Of a stretch of 43,819 bases of DNA, positions 32,274-40,009 are shown one piece after another. Where the stretch lies: the NCBI GenBank assembly GCA_934546685.1, contig CAKTEB010000009.1, forward strand, positions 1 to 43,819, read 5' to 3'. Every line of letters starts with the position of its first letter. Within the stretch, counting starts at the first letter, position 1. The notes under the pieces are model-generated. The model did no database searches and was not told where the DNA came from. It was given only the letters and a program-made list of their open reading frames with translations. The translations under genes and the position numbers were made by a program. The stretch is from an uncultured Oscillospiraceae bacterium (lineage in GTDB: Bacteria; Bacillota; Clostridia; Oscillospirales; Oscillospiraceae).

Positions 32274-32849
32274 ATGAGTATTATGGACGAACTGAAGAAA
32301 CTGACCCGGCCCTATGATGATGACGACGCGATGGTGGATGATGGAATGGACGATCTGGACGATGGCATGAACGAGCCTGCCTACGGCCGCAGCGCCGCAC
32401 AGCCTCAGCCCCAGGTTCAGCCCCAGCCTCAGCCTCAGCCCCAGGCGCAGGCCCAGCCGGTGAGCAGCCCCATCAACATGGGCGGCATGAGTGGCATGGG
32501 TTCCATGGGCTCTATGGGCGGCGATTCTCAGCGCGCTTCCGTGGGTACCATGGGTCAGAGCTTCGGCCAGAGCCTTTCCAAGAGCCGGGTGGTCATGGTG
32601 ACCCCTACCTCTCTGGATTTTGACAGAGCGCGCTTTGCCGCCAACTGCTTCCGTGAGGGCGCTGCGGTGATCCTGAACTGCGAGTCCCTGAAGCCTGAGG
32701 AGACCAATCGCCTGAAGGATTTCTTCACCGGCTGCGTATACTCTCTGGACGGCACCATGCGCCGGGCTGCCAAGGATGTATTCATCATGGTGCCCAAGGG
32801 CGTGGATCTGGCCGAGGACAGCCAGGACGAAAGCGAAGACGAGGCCTAA
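32274..32849 (+). CDS. sepF: Cell division protein SepF
   Basis: SepF binds FtsZ and tethers it to the membrane at the septum. The 191-residue protein has a short N-terminal amphipathic helix MSIMDELKKL, an Asp-rich stretch (15-30), a low-complexity linker, and the C-terminal dimer/FtsZ-binding domain (about 104-175, with ILNCESLKPEE and YSLDGTMRRAAKDVFIMVP). The linker is a Gln-Pro repeat (43-62) then Met-Gly-Ser repeats (69-83). SD GGAGG is 8 nt before the ATG at 32274. It lies 16 nt after yggS. Confidence 0.95.
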   Translation: MSIMDELKKLTRPYDDDDAMVDDGMDDLDDGMNEPAYGRSAAQPQPQVQPQPQPQPQAQAQPVSSPINMGGMSGMGSMGSMGGDSQRASVGTMGQSFGQSLSKSRVVMVTPTSLDFDRARFAANCFREGAAVILNCESLKPEETNRLKDFFTGCVYSLDGTMRRAAKDVFIMVPKGVDLAEDSQDESEDEA

Positions 32850-32863
32850 CGAAATAATGCGGT

Positions 32864-32889
32864 AAGGGCTGGGTGAAAACCGAGCCCTT
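32864..32889 (+). other. Intergenic mRNA hairpin with GAAA tetraloop between sepF and divIVA
   Basis: aagggct (32864-32870) pairs with agccctt (32883-32889); inside, after a G:G mismatch, ggt/acc closes a GAAA tetraloop (32875-32878). No T-run follows, so it is more likely a stability or processing element than a terminator. Confidence 0.5.
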
Positions 32890-32914
32890 TCGCGCTAATG
32901 AAAGGAGGTCGCCC

Positions 32915-33571
32915 ATGCTTACCCCACAGGAGGTTCGGGAGCAGTCCGAAGCCTTTGAAAAAGCGGTATTCGGCGGCTATAGCGTGAATTCGGTGGACGA
33001 TTTGATCGGCCCGCTGACAGAAGATTATGCGGCGCTCTATAAGGAAAACGCGGTGCTGAAAAGCAAGCTCAAGGTCCTGGTGGAGCGTTTAGAGGAATAT
33101 CGGCAGCAGGAGGAGCGGCTAAACAAGGCCATGGTGGCGGCGCAGAAGACCGCCGATGAGATGGTGGAGGAGACCGAGCGCAAGTGTGCCAAGATGCTCT
33201 CCGATACCGAAGCCTCTCTCCGGGAGCGAAACGTGGATCTCAAGCGGGAGCTGGCCGCCGAGGCCGAGCGGGTCAACCGGGCAAAGAAGACCGCCGCCGC
33301 GTTTATCGAAGAGGTGGAGCATCAGGTCCACCAGTCCCTGAGCCAGCTGGAGCGGATCCGGCAGATGACCATTGTGCCCAAGGCCGCGGCCAAGGCCAAG
33401 ACCCAGGCACCGAAGCCCGCCCCGGCGCCGGAGAAAAAGCCGGAGGTTCAGGAGAATCCCAGCGAGATCACCCGGCAGATCGAGCAGAATCTCAGCCGGA
33501 TCCTGGAGCCCAAGGAAGCACCGAAGACCGCCGCCTCCGGCGATACCATGGTCATGAAGCCCCTGGACTAA
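32915..33571 (+). CDS. divIVA: DivIVA-domain protein
   Basis: DivIVA-type coiled-coil proteins gather at curved membrane of the septum and poles. The 218-residue product starts MLTPQEVREQ and has the DivIVA N-terminal pattern FEKAVFGGYSVNSVDD (14-29), a long coiled coil (about 30-150) and a disordered Ala/Pro/Lys tail. The ATG at 32915 is chosen over 32873 because AAGGAGG lies just upstream. It sits between sepF and ileS, as in many Firmicutes. Confidence 0.93.
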   Translation: MLTPQEVREQSEAFEKAVFGGYSVNSVDDLIGPLTEDYAALYKENAVLKSKLKVLVERLEEYRQQEERLNKAMVAAQKTADEMVEETERKCAKMLSDTEASLRERNVDLKRELAAEAERVNRAKKTAAAFIEEVEHQVHQSLSQLERIRQMTIVPKAAAKAKTQAPKPAPAPEKKPEVQENPSEITRQIEQNLSRILEPKEAPKTAASGDTMVMKPLD

Positions 33572-33612
33572 ATTAGAAAATCCTGCAAGAGCAGAGAAGG
33601 GAATAGAAATCA

Positions 33613-36417
33613 ATGGCAAAAGACTATAACAAGACGATCCATCTGCCTCAGACGGATTTCCCCATGCGCGCCGGACTTCCCAAGCGGGAGCCCCAGCTCC
33701 TCAACGGGGAATATGAGGTCAGCACCTACCATAAGCTCATGGAGCACAACGCGGAGAAGCCCAGCTTCATCCTCCATGACGGCCCTCCCTACGCCAACGG
33801 CGATATCCACATCGGTACCGCTCTCAATAAGATCCTCAAGGACATGATCGTCCGCTACAAAAATATGACCGGCTACAAGGCCCCCTATATCCCCGGCTGG
33901 GATACCCACGGTCTGCCCATCGAGTCCGCGATCCTCAAGAACAAGAAGATCAAGCGGGATGAGCTCACCGACGTGGAGTTCCGGGACAAGTGCCGGGAGT
34001 ATGCCCTGAGCTTTGTGGATCGTCAGCGGTCCGAGTTCCAGCGGCTGGGCGTTATCGGCGATTGGGATAACCCCTATCTGACCCTGAAGCCCGAGTTTGA
34101 AGCTCAGCAGATCCGTGTATTCGGCAAGATGGCCGAGAAGGGCTACATCTATAAGGGCCTGAAGCCCGTCTATTGGTGCTACACCGATGAGACTGCGCTG
34201 GCCGAGGCAGAGATCGAGTATCAGGACGATCCCTGTACCACCATCTTTGTAAAATTCAAGGTGAAGGACGACAAGGGAAAGCTTGCCTCCCTCACGGATC
34301 TTGACAAGACTTACTTCGTGATCTGGACCACCACGGCCTGGACCCTGCCCGGCAACCGGGCCATTTCCGTGAACCCTGAGTTCACCTACGCTCTGATGAA
34401 GGTGGCCTCCGGCGAGGTGTATATCGTCGCCAAGGATCTGGCTGAGGCGGTGGCCAAGGCCGCGCATATCGACAGCTATGAGATCATCGCGGAGCTTCCC
34501 GGCTCCCAGCTGGAGCTCATGACCGCCCAGCACCCCCTGATGGATCAGGAGTCCGTGGTGCTCTGCGGCGACCATGTTACCCTGGACGCCGGCTCCGGCT
34601 GCGTTCATACCGCACCCGGCTTCGGCGCGGATGACTTCAATATCTGCCAGAAGTACGACAAGGCCGGCCTCACCCACATCGGCGTGCCTGTGCCTGTCAA
34701 TGCCAAGGGCGTCATGACCGATGAGCGCTTTAACGGCGTTCACATCTCCAAGGCCAACGACTATGTGCTCCCCGCTCTGGAGGAGTGCGGCGCACTGCTG
34801 GCCAAGGAGGATATCGTCCACTCCTATCCCCATTGCTGGCGCTGCAAGAAGCCCATCATCTTCCGTGCCACCGAGCAGTGGTTCTGCTCTGTGGATGCCA
34901 TCAAGCAGGCGGCTGTGGATTCCTGCGACGGCATCTCCTGGAAGCCTGAGTGGGGCAAGGAGCGTATGACCTCCATGATCACCGAGCGCTCCGACTGGTG
35001 CATCTCCCGTCAGCGCAAGTGGGGCGTACCCATCCCGATCTTCTACTGCGATCAGTGCGGTGCTGACATCGTCACCCCTGAGACCATCGACCATATCGCA
35101 AACCTGTTCCATGACCATGGCTCCAACATCTGGTTTGAGAAGACCACCGATGAGCTGGTGCCTGAGGGCTTTGTGTGCCCCAAGTGCGGCCACAAGCACT
35201 TCTCCAAGGAGTCCGATATCATGGACGTGTGGTTCGACTCTGGCTCCACCCACGCCGCTGTGGTGGATCAGAGAGACGAGTTGCGGTTCCCCGCGGACGT
35301 GTATCTGGAGGGCGGCGATCAGTATCGCGGCTGGTTCCAGTCCTCTATGCTGACCTCCATCGCCACCAAGGGCGTAGCACCCTATAAGCAGATCATCACC
35401 CATGGCTGGACCGTAGACGGCGAGGGCCGGGCTATGCACAAGTCCCTGGGCAACGCGGTGGCCCCCGACGAGGTCATCAAGGACTACGGCGCGGATATGC
35501 TCCGGCTGTGGGTATCCTCCGCGGACTACACCCAGGACATGCGCATCTCCAAGGACATCCTCAAGCAGCTGTCTCAGGCCTATCTGAAGATCCGCAACAC
35601 CGCCCGCTATATGCTGGGCAACCTGGCCGGATTCGAGCCGGACAAGGATCAGGTGGCCTATGAGGCTCTGACGCCCCTGGATCAGTGGGCACTGGCCCGC
35701 TACAACGAGCTGGTGAAGGCCGTCCGTGCCGCCTATGACCGCTATGAGTTCCACGGCGTATACCGTGCCATCTATAACTTCTGTGTGGTGGACATGTCCA
35801 ACTTCTATCTGGACATCATCAAGGATCGCCTGTACTGCGGCGACGACGAGGACCGGGCCGCTGCCCGTACTGCCCTGTATCAGATCCTGGACGGCATGAC
35901 CCGGATGCTGGCTCCTATGCTGGCCTTCACCTCCGAGGAGATCTGGGCCGCTATGCCTCACGCCTCCAGCGACGAGGCCTCCTGCGTACTGCTCAACGAT
36001 ATCCCCAGCTATGATGAGAAGCTCTGCCTGGATGAGGCCCTGACCGCTCAGTGGGACAAGGTCATTGCCCTGCGCATGGACGTGAACAAGGCCCTGGAGG
36101 CTGCCCGCGCTCAGAAGCTGGTGGGCAAGAGCCTGGATGCCGAGGTGACCCTGTACCTGACCGATGAGGGCAAGGCTGCCTTCGAGGCTATGGGTCAGCA
36201 TGACCTGGCCGCCGTGTGCATCGTCTCCAAGGTCACTGTGGCCGAGGGGGCGGGCGAGGGCCTGGCCGGTGAGAACTTCCCCGGTGTGACCGTGGCCGTG
36301 GCACCCTCTCAGGCGCCCAAGTGCAGCCGCTGCTGGACCCACAATGAGCATGTGGATCCCGAGTCCGAGCTGTGCCCCCGCTGCGCCGGTGTGCTGAAAA
36401 AGATCCAGATCGGCTAA
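33613..36417 (+). CDS. ileS: Isoleucyl-tRNA synthetase
   Basis: IleRS charges tRNA-Ile and edits valine. The 934-residue product has the class I HIGH motif as HIGT (66-69) after GPPYANGD, a CP1 editing domain with TTTAWTLPGNRAI, and the KMSKS loop in the variant form AMHKS (607-611, then LGN). The C-terminal zinc finger is C904-x2-C907...C921-x2-C924. The last residues are basic and short. SD GAAGGG upstream. The 41-nt gap after divIVA leaves no room for a T-box leader, which many Clostridia put before ileS. A strong terminator follows. Confidence 0.98.
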   Translation: MAKDYNKTIHLPQTDFPMRAGLPKREPQLLNGEYEVSTYHKLMEHNAEKPSFILHDGPPYANGDIHIGTALNKILKDMIVRYKNMTGYKAPYIPGWDTHGLPIESAILKNKKIKRDELTDVEFRDKCREYALSFVDRQRSEFQRLGVIGDWDNPYLTLKPEFEAQQIRVFGKMAEKGYIYKGLKPVYWCYTDETALAEAEIEYQDDPCTTIFVKFKVKDDKGKLASLTDLDKTYFVIWTTTAWTLPGNRAISVNPEFTYALMKVASGEVYIVAKDLAEAVAKAAHIDSYEIIAELPGSQLELMTAQHPLMDQESVVLCGDHVTLDAGSGCVHTAPGFGADDFNICQKYDKAGLTHIGVPVPVNAKGVMTDERFNGVHISKANDYVLPALEECGALLAKEDIVHSYPHCWRCKKPIIFRATEQWFCSVDAIKQAAVDSCDGISWKPEWGKERMTSMITERSDWCISRQRKWGVPIPIFYCDQCGADIVTPETIDHIANLFHDHGSNIWFEKTTDELVPEGFVCPKCGHKHFSKESDIMDVWFDSGSTHAAVVDQRDELRFPADVYLEGGDQYRGWFQSSMLTSIATKGVAPYKQIITHGWTVDGEGRAMHKSLGNAVAPDEVIKDYGADMLRLWVSSADYTQDMRISKDILKQLSQAYLKIRNTARYMLGNLAGFEPDKDQVAYEALTPLDQWALARYNELVKAVRAAYDRYEFHGVYRAIYNFCVVDMSNFYLDIIKDRLYCGDDEDRAAARTALYQILDGMTRMLAPMLAFTSEEIWAAMPHASSDEASCVLLNDIPSYDEKLCLDEALTAQWDKVIALRMDVNKALEAARAQKLVGKSLDAEVTLYLTDEGKAAFEAMGQHDLAAVCIVSKVTVAEGAGEGLAGENFPGVTVAVAPSQAPKCSRCWTHNEHVDPESELCPRCAGVLKKIQIG

Positions 36418-36433
36418 GAGCGATAGAATACGG

Positions 36434-36467
36434 AACCGGGCAGAGCGCGTTCTCTGCCCGGTTTTTC
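36434..36467 (+). terminator. Terminator after ileS
   Basis: 12-bp stem aaccgggcagag (36434-36445) / ctctgcccggtt (36452-36463), loop cgcgtt, then a T-run. Confidence 0.9.
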
Positions 36468-36493
36468 TTGGATCAGAAAAGGAGCGACAGACC

Positions 36494-37006
36494 ATGGGAA
36501 GATGGGATCCCAGTATATTCTCAGAAGATTATCAGGTGCGATACCTGGAACAGCAGGACATTCCGACGGTGCTGGCGCTGATGCGGGGAAATGAGCAGTA
36601 TTACCGTTACTGCGGCGGCGACGCAGTCCCCACGGAGCAGGGGATCCGCCGGGATATGGCACTGACCCCGCCGGGCACGTCCCTGAAGGATAAATACTAT
36701 GTGGGCTTTTTCAAAAACGGCCGTCTGGCGGCGATCATGGATCTCATTGACGGATACCCAGATGACGATACGGCCTTTATTGGCTTTTTCATGATGTGCA
36801 GAGACTGTCAGGGAACCGGCGTGGGGAGCCGTATGGTCTCCCATTTATGCGGTGTGCTGCGGGCAGAAGGCTGCCATCGCGTCCGCCTGGGCATCGATGA
36901 GGGAAATCCCCAGTCTACGCATTTCTGGCAGAAAAACGGCTTCCGTACGATCCGGCGGGTGCCCCAGGAGAAGGGCGTGATCCTGCTGGCGGAGCGGAGT
37001 CTATAA
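36494..37006 (+). CDS. GNAT-family N-acetyltransferase
   Basis: A 170-residue GNAT with the acetyl-CoA motif CQGTGVGSRMV and the C-terminal THFWQKNGFRTIRR pattern. The substrate is unknown. It is flanked by the ileS terminator and two terminators of its own. I saw no clear promoter, so it may depend on readthrough from ileS or on a weak promoter. SD AAAGGAG is upstream of the ATG. It is not closely similar to the GNAT at 10832-11311. Confidence 0.9.
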   Translation: MGRWDPSIFSEDYQVRYLEQQDIPTVLALMRGNEQYYRYCGGDAVPTEQGIRRDMALTPPGTSLKDKYYVGFFKNGRLAAIMDLIDGYPDDDTAFIGFFMMCRDCQGTGVGSRMVSHLCGVLRAEGCHRVRLGIDEGNPQSTHFWQKNGFRTIRRVPQEKGVILLAERSL

Positions 37007-37013
37007 TAGAGAG

Positions 37014-37053
37014 ACAGGGAGAGGAGCGCTGAGGGCGTTCCTCTCCCTGTTTT
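37014..37053 (+). terminator. First terminator after GNAT gene
   Basis: acagggagagg (37014-37024) / cctctccctgt (37040-37050), with further pairing inside, then TTTCT. Confidence 0.85.
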
Positions 37054-37059
37054 CTGATT

Positions 37060-37084
37060 GGGCCGCATGGCGGCCCGTTTTTTT
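37060..37084 (+). terminator. Second, tandem terminator before murB
   Basis: gggccgc (37060-37066), loop atg, gcggccc (37070-37076), then g and seven T. Tandem with the preceding terminator. Confidence 0.8.
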
Positions 37085-37116
37085 CGTATACTGGAGATAC
37101 AGAGACCAGCTAATGG

Positions 37117-37145
37117 GTGACAAGCCGGAAAAGCTGTGGTACAAT
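37117..37145 (+). promoter_or_regulatory. Promoter of the murB-rapZ-yvcK-whiA unit
   Basis: GTGACA (37117-37122), 17-nt spacer ending in TGTGG (TRTGn), TACAAT (37140-37145), 41 nt before murB. Confidence 0.7.
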
Positions 37146-37185
37146 GTAAATAAATTGTGGACCTTTTCGGAACAGGAGCAGTAAT

Positions 37186-38115
37186 ATGAAGTATTTGCGT
37201 GAATTTGTAACGCTTCTCCAGATGGCGGATATCGATTTGAAGCAGGGAGAGCTGATGTGCCGTCACACCTCCTTCCAGATCGGCGGGCCGGTGGCGGTGA
37301 TGACCTTCCCCAGAAACGCGGAACAGGTGGGGGAGATCCTGAGGCTCTGCCGCCAGTTCAGCATCTATCCCATGGTGCTGGGGGCGGGCAGCAATATTCT
37401 GGCCCCGGATCAGGGGCTTGACACTGTGGTCATCGAGACCCGGACCAACATGAACCGAGTGGAGGAGCTTTCTAAAGGCGAATTTGAGGCCCAGAGCGGC
37501 GCTACCATGGCCAGACTCGCCACCTTTGCCATGGAACGGGGCTATACGGGCCTGGAGTTTGCCCATGGGATCCCCGGTACCGTGGGCGGCGGCGTGTATA
37601 TGAATGCGGGGGCCTACGGCGGCGAGATGAAGAATGTGGTCACCGGCGTCACCGTGGTGGATCGGGCGGGGAACGTCCGGGATATTCCGGCGGAGGAGCT
37701 GGATCTCAGCTACCGGCACAGCCGATTTATGAGCGAGGAGTTCATTATTCTCTCTGTGCGGGTAAAGCTGGAGAAGGGCGACCGGGAGGAGATCCGGGCG
37801 AGAATGTCGGAACTCATGACCCGCCGCCGCACCTCTCAGCCTCTGGAATTCCCCTCGGCGGGCAGCACCTTTAAGCGGCCCAAGGAGGGCTACGCGGCGG
37901 CCATGATCGAGAAGGCGGGGCTCAAGGGCCTCCGGGTAGGCGACGCCCAGGTGTCGGAAAAGCACGCGGGCTTTGTAGTGAACCGGGGCCGGGCCACCAG
38001 CCGGGATGTGCTGGAGCTCATGGGCAAGGTACAGGAAAAGGTACAGGCCGACACCGGCGTGCTGCTGGAGCCGGAGGTGCGGATACTGGAGGTAAATAAA
38101 CCATGCGATTTCTGA
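37186..38115 (+). CDS. murB: UDP-N-acetylenolpyruvoylglucosamine reductase
   Basis: MurB is the FAD enzyme that makes UDP-MurNAc for peptidoglycan. The 309-residue product has RHTSFQIGGP (26-35), VLGAGSNILAPD for FAD binding, GIPGTVGGGVYMNAGAYGGE, and the catalytic-serine segment PSAGSTFKRP; the C-terminal Glu region LEPEVRIL is present. First gene after the promoter; its stop lies inside the rapZ start region (13-nt overlap). SD AGGAG upstream. Confidence 0.97.
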   Translation: MKYLREFVTLLQMADIDLKQGELMCRHTSFQIGGPVAVMTFPRNAEQVGEILRLCRQFSIYPMVLGAGSNILAPDQGLDTVVIETRTNMNRVEELSKGEFEAQSGATMARLATFAMERGYTGLEFAHGIPGTVGGGVYMNAGAYGGEMKNVVTGVTVVDRAGNVRDIPAEELDLSYRHSRFMSEEFIILSVRVKLEKGDREEIRARMSELMTRRRTSQPLEFPSAGSTFKRPKEGYAAAMIEKAGLKGLRVGDAQVSEKHAGFVVNRGRATSRDVLELMGKVQEKVQADTGVLLEPEVRILEVNKPCDF

Positions 38116-38960
38116 TTGTAACAGGCCAATCCGGTGCGGGAAAGAGTAAGACCGCCTCCACCCTGGAGGATCTGGGCTACTACTGCGTGGACAACCTGCC
38201 CCCGGAGCTCATTACCCAGTTCGCAGAGGTGTGTCTGGCCACCACCGGACGCTTTGACCGGGTGGCCCTGGTCAGCGACGTGCGGGCGGGGCAGAACTTT
38301 GACGGGCTGCTCACCAGCCTGGACGCCCTGGACGCCATGGGCTGCAAGTACTCCATCGTCTATGTGGAGGCGGAGACCGACGCCATCATCAAGCGCTATA
38401 AGGAGACCCGGCGCTCCCATCCACTGTGCAAGGACGGTACGCCCCTGGCCGAGGCGGTTACCAAGGAGAAGCAGCTGCTCTCCAAGGTGCGGGCCAAGGC
38501 GGATTTTATCATCAACACCACCTCCATGTCTACGGCGCGGCTCCGCAGCGAGCTGATCCGGCTCTTTGAGGATCAGCCCCAGCGGGCCATGGTGGTGAAT
38601 GTGCTGTCCTTTGGATTTAAGTACGGCATTCCCCTGGACGCGGATCTGGTGCTGGACGTGCGGTTCCTGCCGAATCCCTACTACATTGCGGATCTGAAGC
38701 CCAAGAGCGGACTCAACAGCGATGTCCGAGACTTTATCTTCTCCTATCAGCAGACCCAGGACTATATGCAGAAGCTGGAGGATCTGCTGGCCTATACGCT
38801 GCCTCTGTACTTTGAGGAGGGCAAGACGGCCCTGGTCATTGCCGTGGGCTGCACGGGCGGGCGGCATCGCTCTGTGGCCGTGGCCAAGGAAATCGGCGAC
38901 TTTGTGACGAAGCGGGGCTATCCCACCGTCATCAACCACAGGGACATTGCCCGTGGATAA
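38103..38960 (+). CDS. rapZ: RNase adapter / nucleotide-binding protein RapZ (YvcJ)
   Basis: RapZ/YvcJ binds GTP/ATP and, in E. coli, guides RNase E to the GlmZ RNA that controls aminosugar synthesis; the role in Firmicutes is less clear. The 285-residue product has Walker A VTGQSGAGKSKT (6-17), the GLLTSLD and DVRFLPNPYY motifs, and the C-terminal CTGGRHRSVAVA. It overlaps murB by 13 nt and yvcK by 8 nt (GTGGATAA). Confidence 0.96.
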   Translation: MRFLIVTGQSGAGKSKTASTLEDLGYYCVDNLPPELITQFAEVCLATTGRFDRVALVSDVRAGQNFDGLLTSLDALDAMGCKYSIVYVEAETDAIIKRYKETRRSHPLCKDGTPLAEAVTKEKQLLSKVRAKADFIINTTSMSTARLRSELIRLFEDQPQRAMVVNVLSFGFKYGIPLDADLVLDVRFLPNPYYIADLKPKSGLNSDVRDFIFSYQQTQDYMQKLEDLLAYTLPLYFEEGKTALVIAVGCTGGRHRSVAVAKEIGDFVTKRGYPTVINHRDIARG

Positions 38961-39999
38961 CAGGAAGAATCTCCAGCAGGAGGAGGAGATCCGCCTCTAT
39001 GCCCCCGGCGGCGCGCCCAGGATCGTTGCCATCGGCGGCGGACATGGGCTTTCCACCATGCTCCGGGGCCTCAAGCGGTACTCCCGAGATATTACGGCCA
39101 TCGTCACCATGGCCGATGACGGCGGCGGCAGCGGCATGCTCCGGCAGGATCTGGGCATGCTGCCTCCCGGCGATGCCAGAGACTGCGTACTGGCTCTGGC
39201 CAATACGGAGCCGGTGATGGAGCAGCTCATGACCTACCGATTTCAGGAGGGCTCTCTGGAGGGCCAGAACTTCGGAAATCTGCTGCTGGCGGCCCTCAAC
39301 GGCATCACCGGCAGCTTTGCCGAGGCGGTGCATCAGATGGGCCAGGTTTTGGCCATCACAGGCCGGGTGCTGCCAGTCACCGAGGAAAACATCCACCTCC
39401 AGGCCCAGTTTGAGGACGGCTCCACGGTCTTCGGCGAGAGCGCCATTTTCTATCACAAGAAGGACACCCGCAAGCGGATCCGCCGGGTGGTCCTGACTCC
39501 GGAGCATCCCCAGGCCTTTCCGGAGAGCCTGGAGGCCATCGCCCGGGCGGATCTGATCTTGATCGGCCCCGGCAGCCTCTACACCAGCATTATCCCGAAC
39601 TTCCTGGTCACCGGCATCACCGAGGCGGTGATGGCCTCCGGGGCCTATAAGCTCATGGTCATGAATCTCATGACCCAGGACGGAGAGACCGAGGGCTATT
39701 CCGCCTCGGATCATCTCCGGGAGTTGCTGCGCCACGGACAGGCGGGGATGGTGGACGGCTGCCTGGCCAACTCCAGCCCCATTCCGCCCCATCTGCGGGA
39801 GGAATACGTCCGGGAGGGCGCAGGGGTCATGGAGATCGACCGGGAAAAGGTGGAGGAAATGGGCGTGCGGCTCTATACGGCGCCGCTGCTCAGCAGCCGC
39901 TGCGAATATGCCCGGCACGATCCGGCACTGCTGGCTCAGGCCATCATGAATGTCTGGAATCAGCAGGCCGGCGGACGGCGAAGGAGCCGCCGGAGATAG
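38953..39999 (+). CDS. yvcK: YvcK/GlmR/CofD-like protein (UDP-GlcNAc-binding regulator)
   Basis: YvcK (GlmR) binds UDP-GlcNAc and is needed for cell-wall growth on gluconeogenic carbon in Bacillus. The 348-residue protein has VAIGGGHGLSTMLRGLK, TMADDGGGSGMLR and IGPGSLYTSIIPN typical of the family and ends in a basic GGRRRSRRR tail. I chose the GTG at 38953 because GGGA is 8 nt upstream; a TTG at 38947 is too close to that SD. The overlap with rapZ implies coupling. Confidence 0.95.
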   Translation: MDNRKNLQQEEEIRLYAPGGAPRIVAIGGGHGLSTMLRGLKRYSRDITAIVTMADDGGGSGMLRQDLGMLPPGDARDCVLALANTEPVMEQLMTYRFQEGSLEGQNFGNLLLAALNGITGSFAEAVHQMGQVLAITGRVLPVTEENIHLQAQFEDGSTVFGESAIFYHKKDTRKRIRRVVLTPEHPQAFPESLEAIARADLILIGPGSLYTSIIPNFLVTGITEAVMASGAYKLMVMNLMTQDGETEGYSASDHLRELLRHGQAGMVDGCLANSSPIPPHLREEYVREGAGVMEIDREKVEEMGVRLYTAPLLSSRCEYARHDPALLAQAIMNVWNQQAGGRRRSRRR

Positions 40000-40009
40000 G
40001 AGGCCCAGA

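Noticed and set aside
33572..33612. T-box riboswitch before ileS
   Set aside because: The gap is only 41 nt and lacks the T-box sequence and anti-terminator stem.
36494..37006. Toxin of a type II toxin-antitoxin pair (GNAT toxin)
   Set aside because: No ribbon-helix-helix antitoxin gene is adjacent and the sequence looks like an ordinary GNAT.
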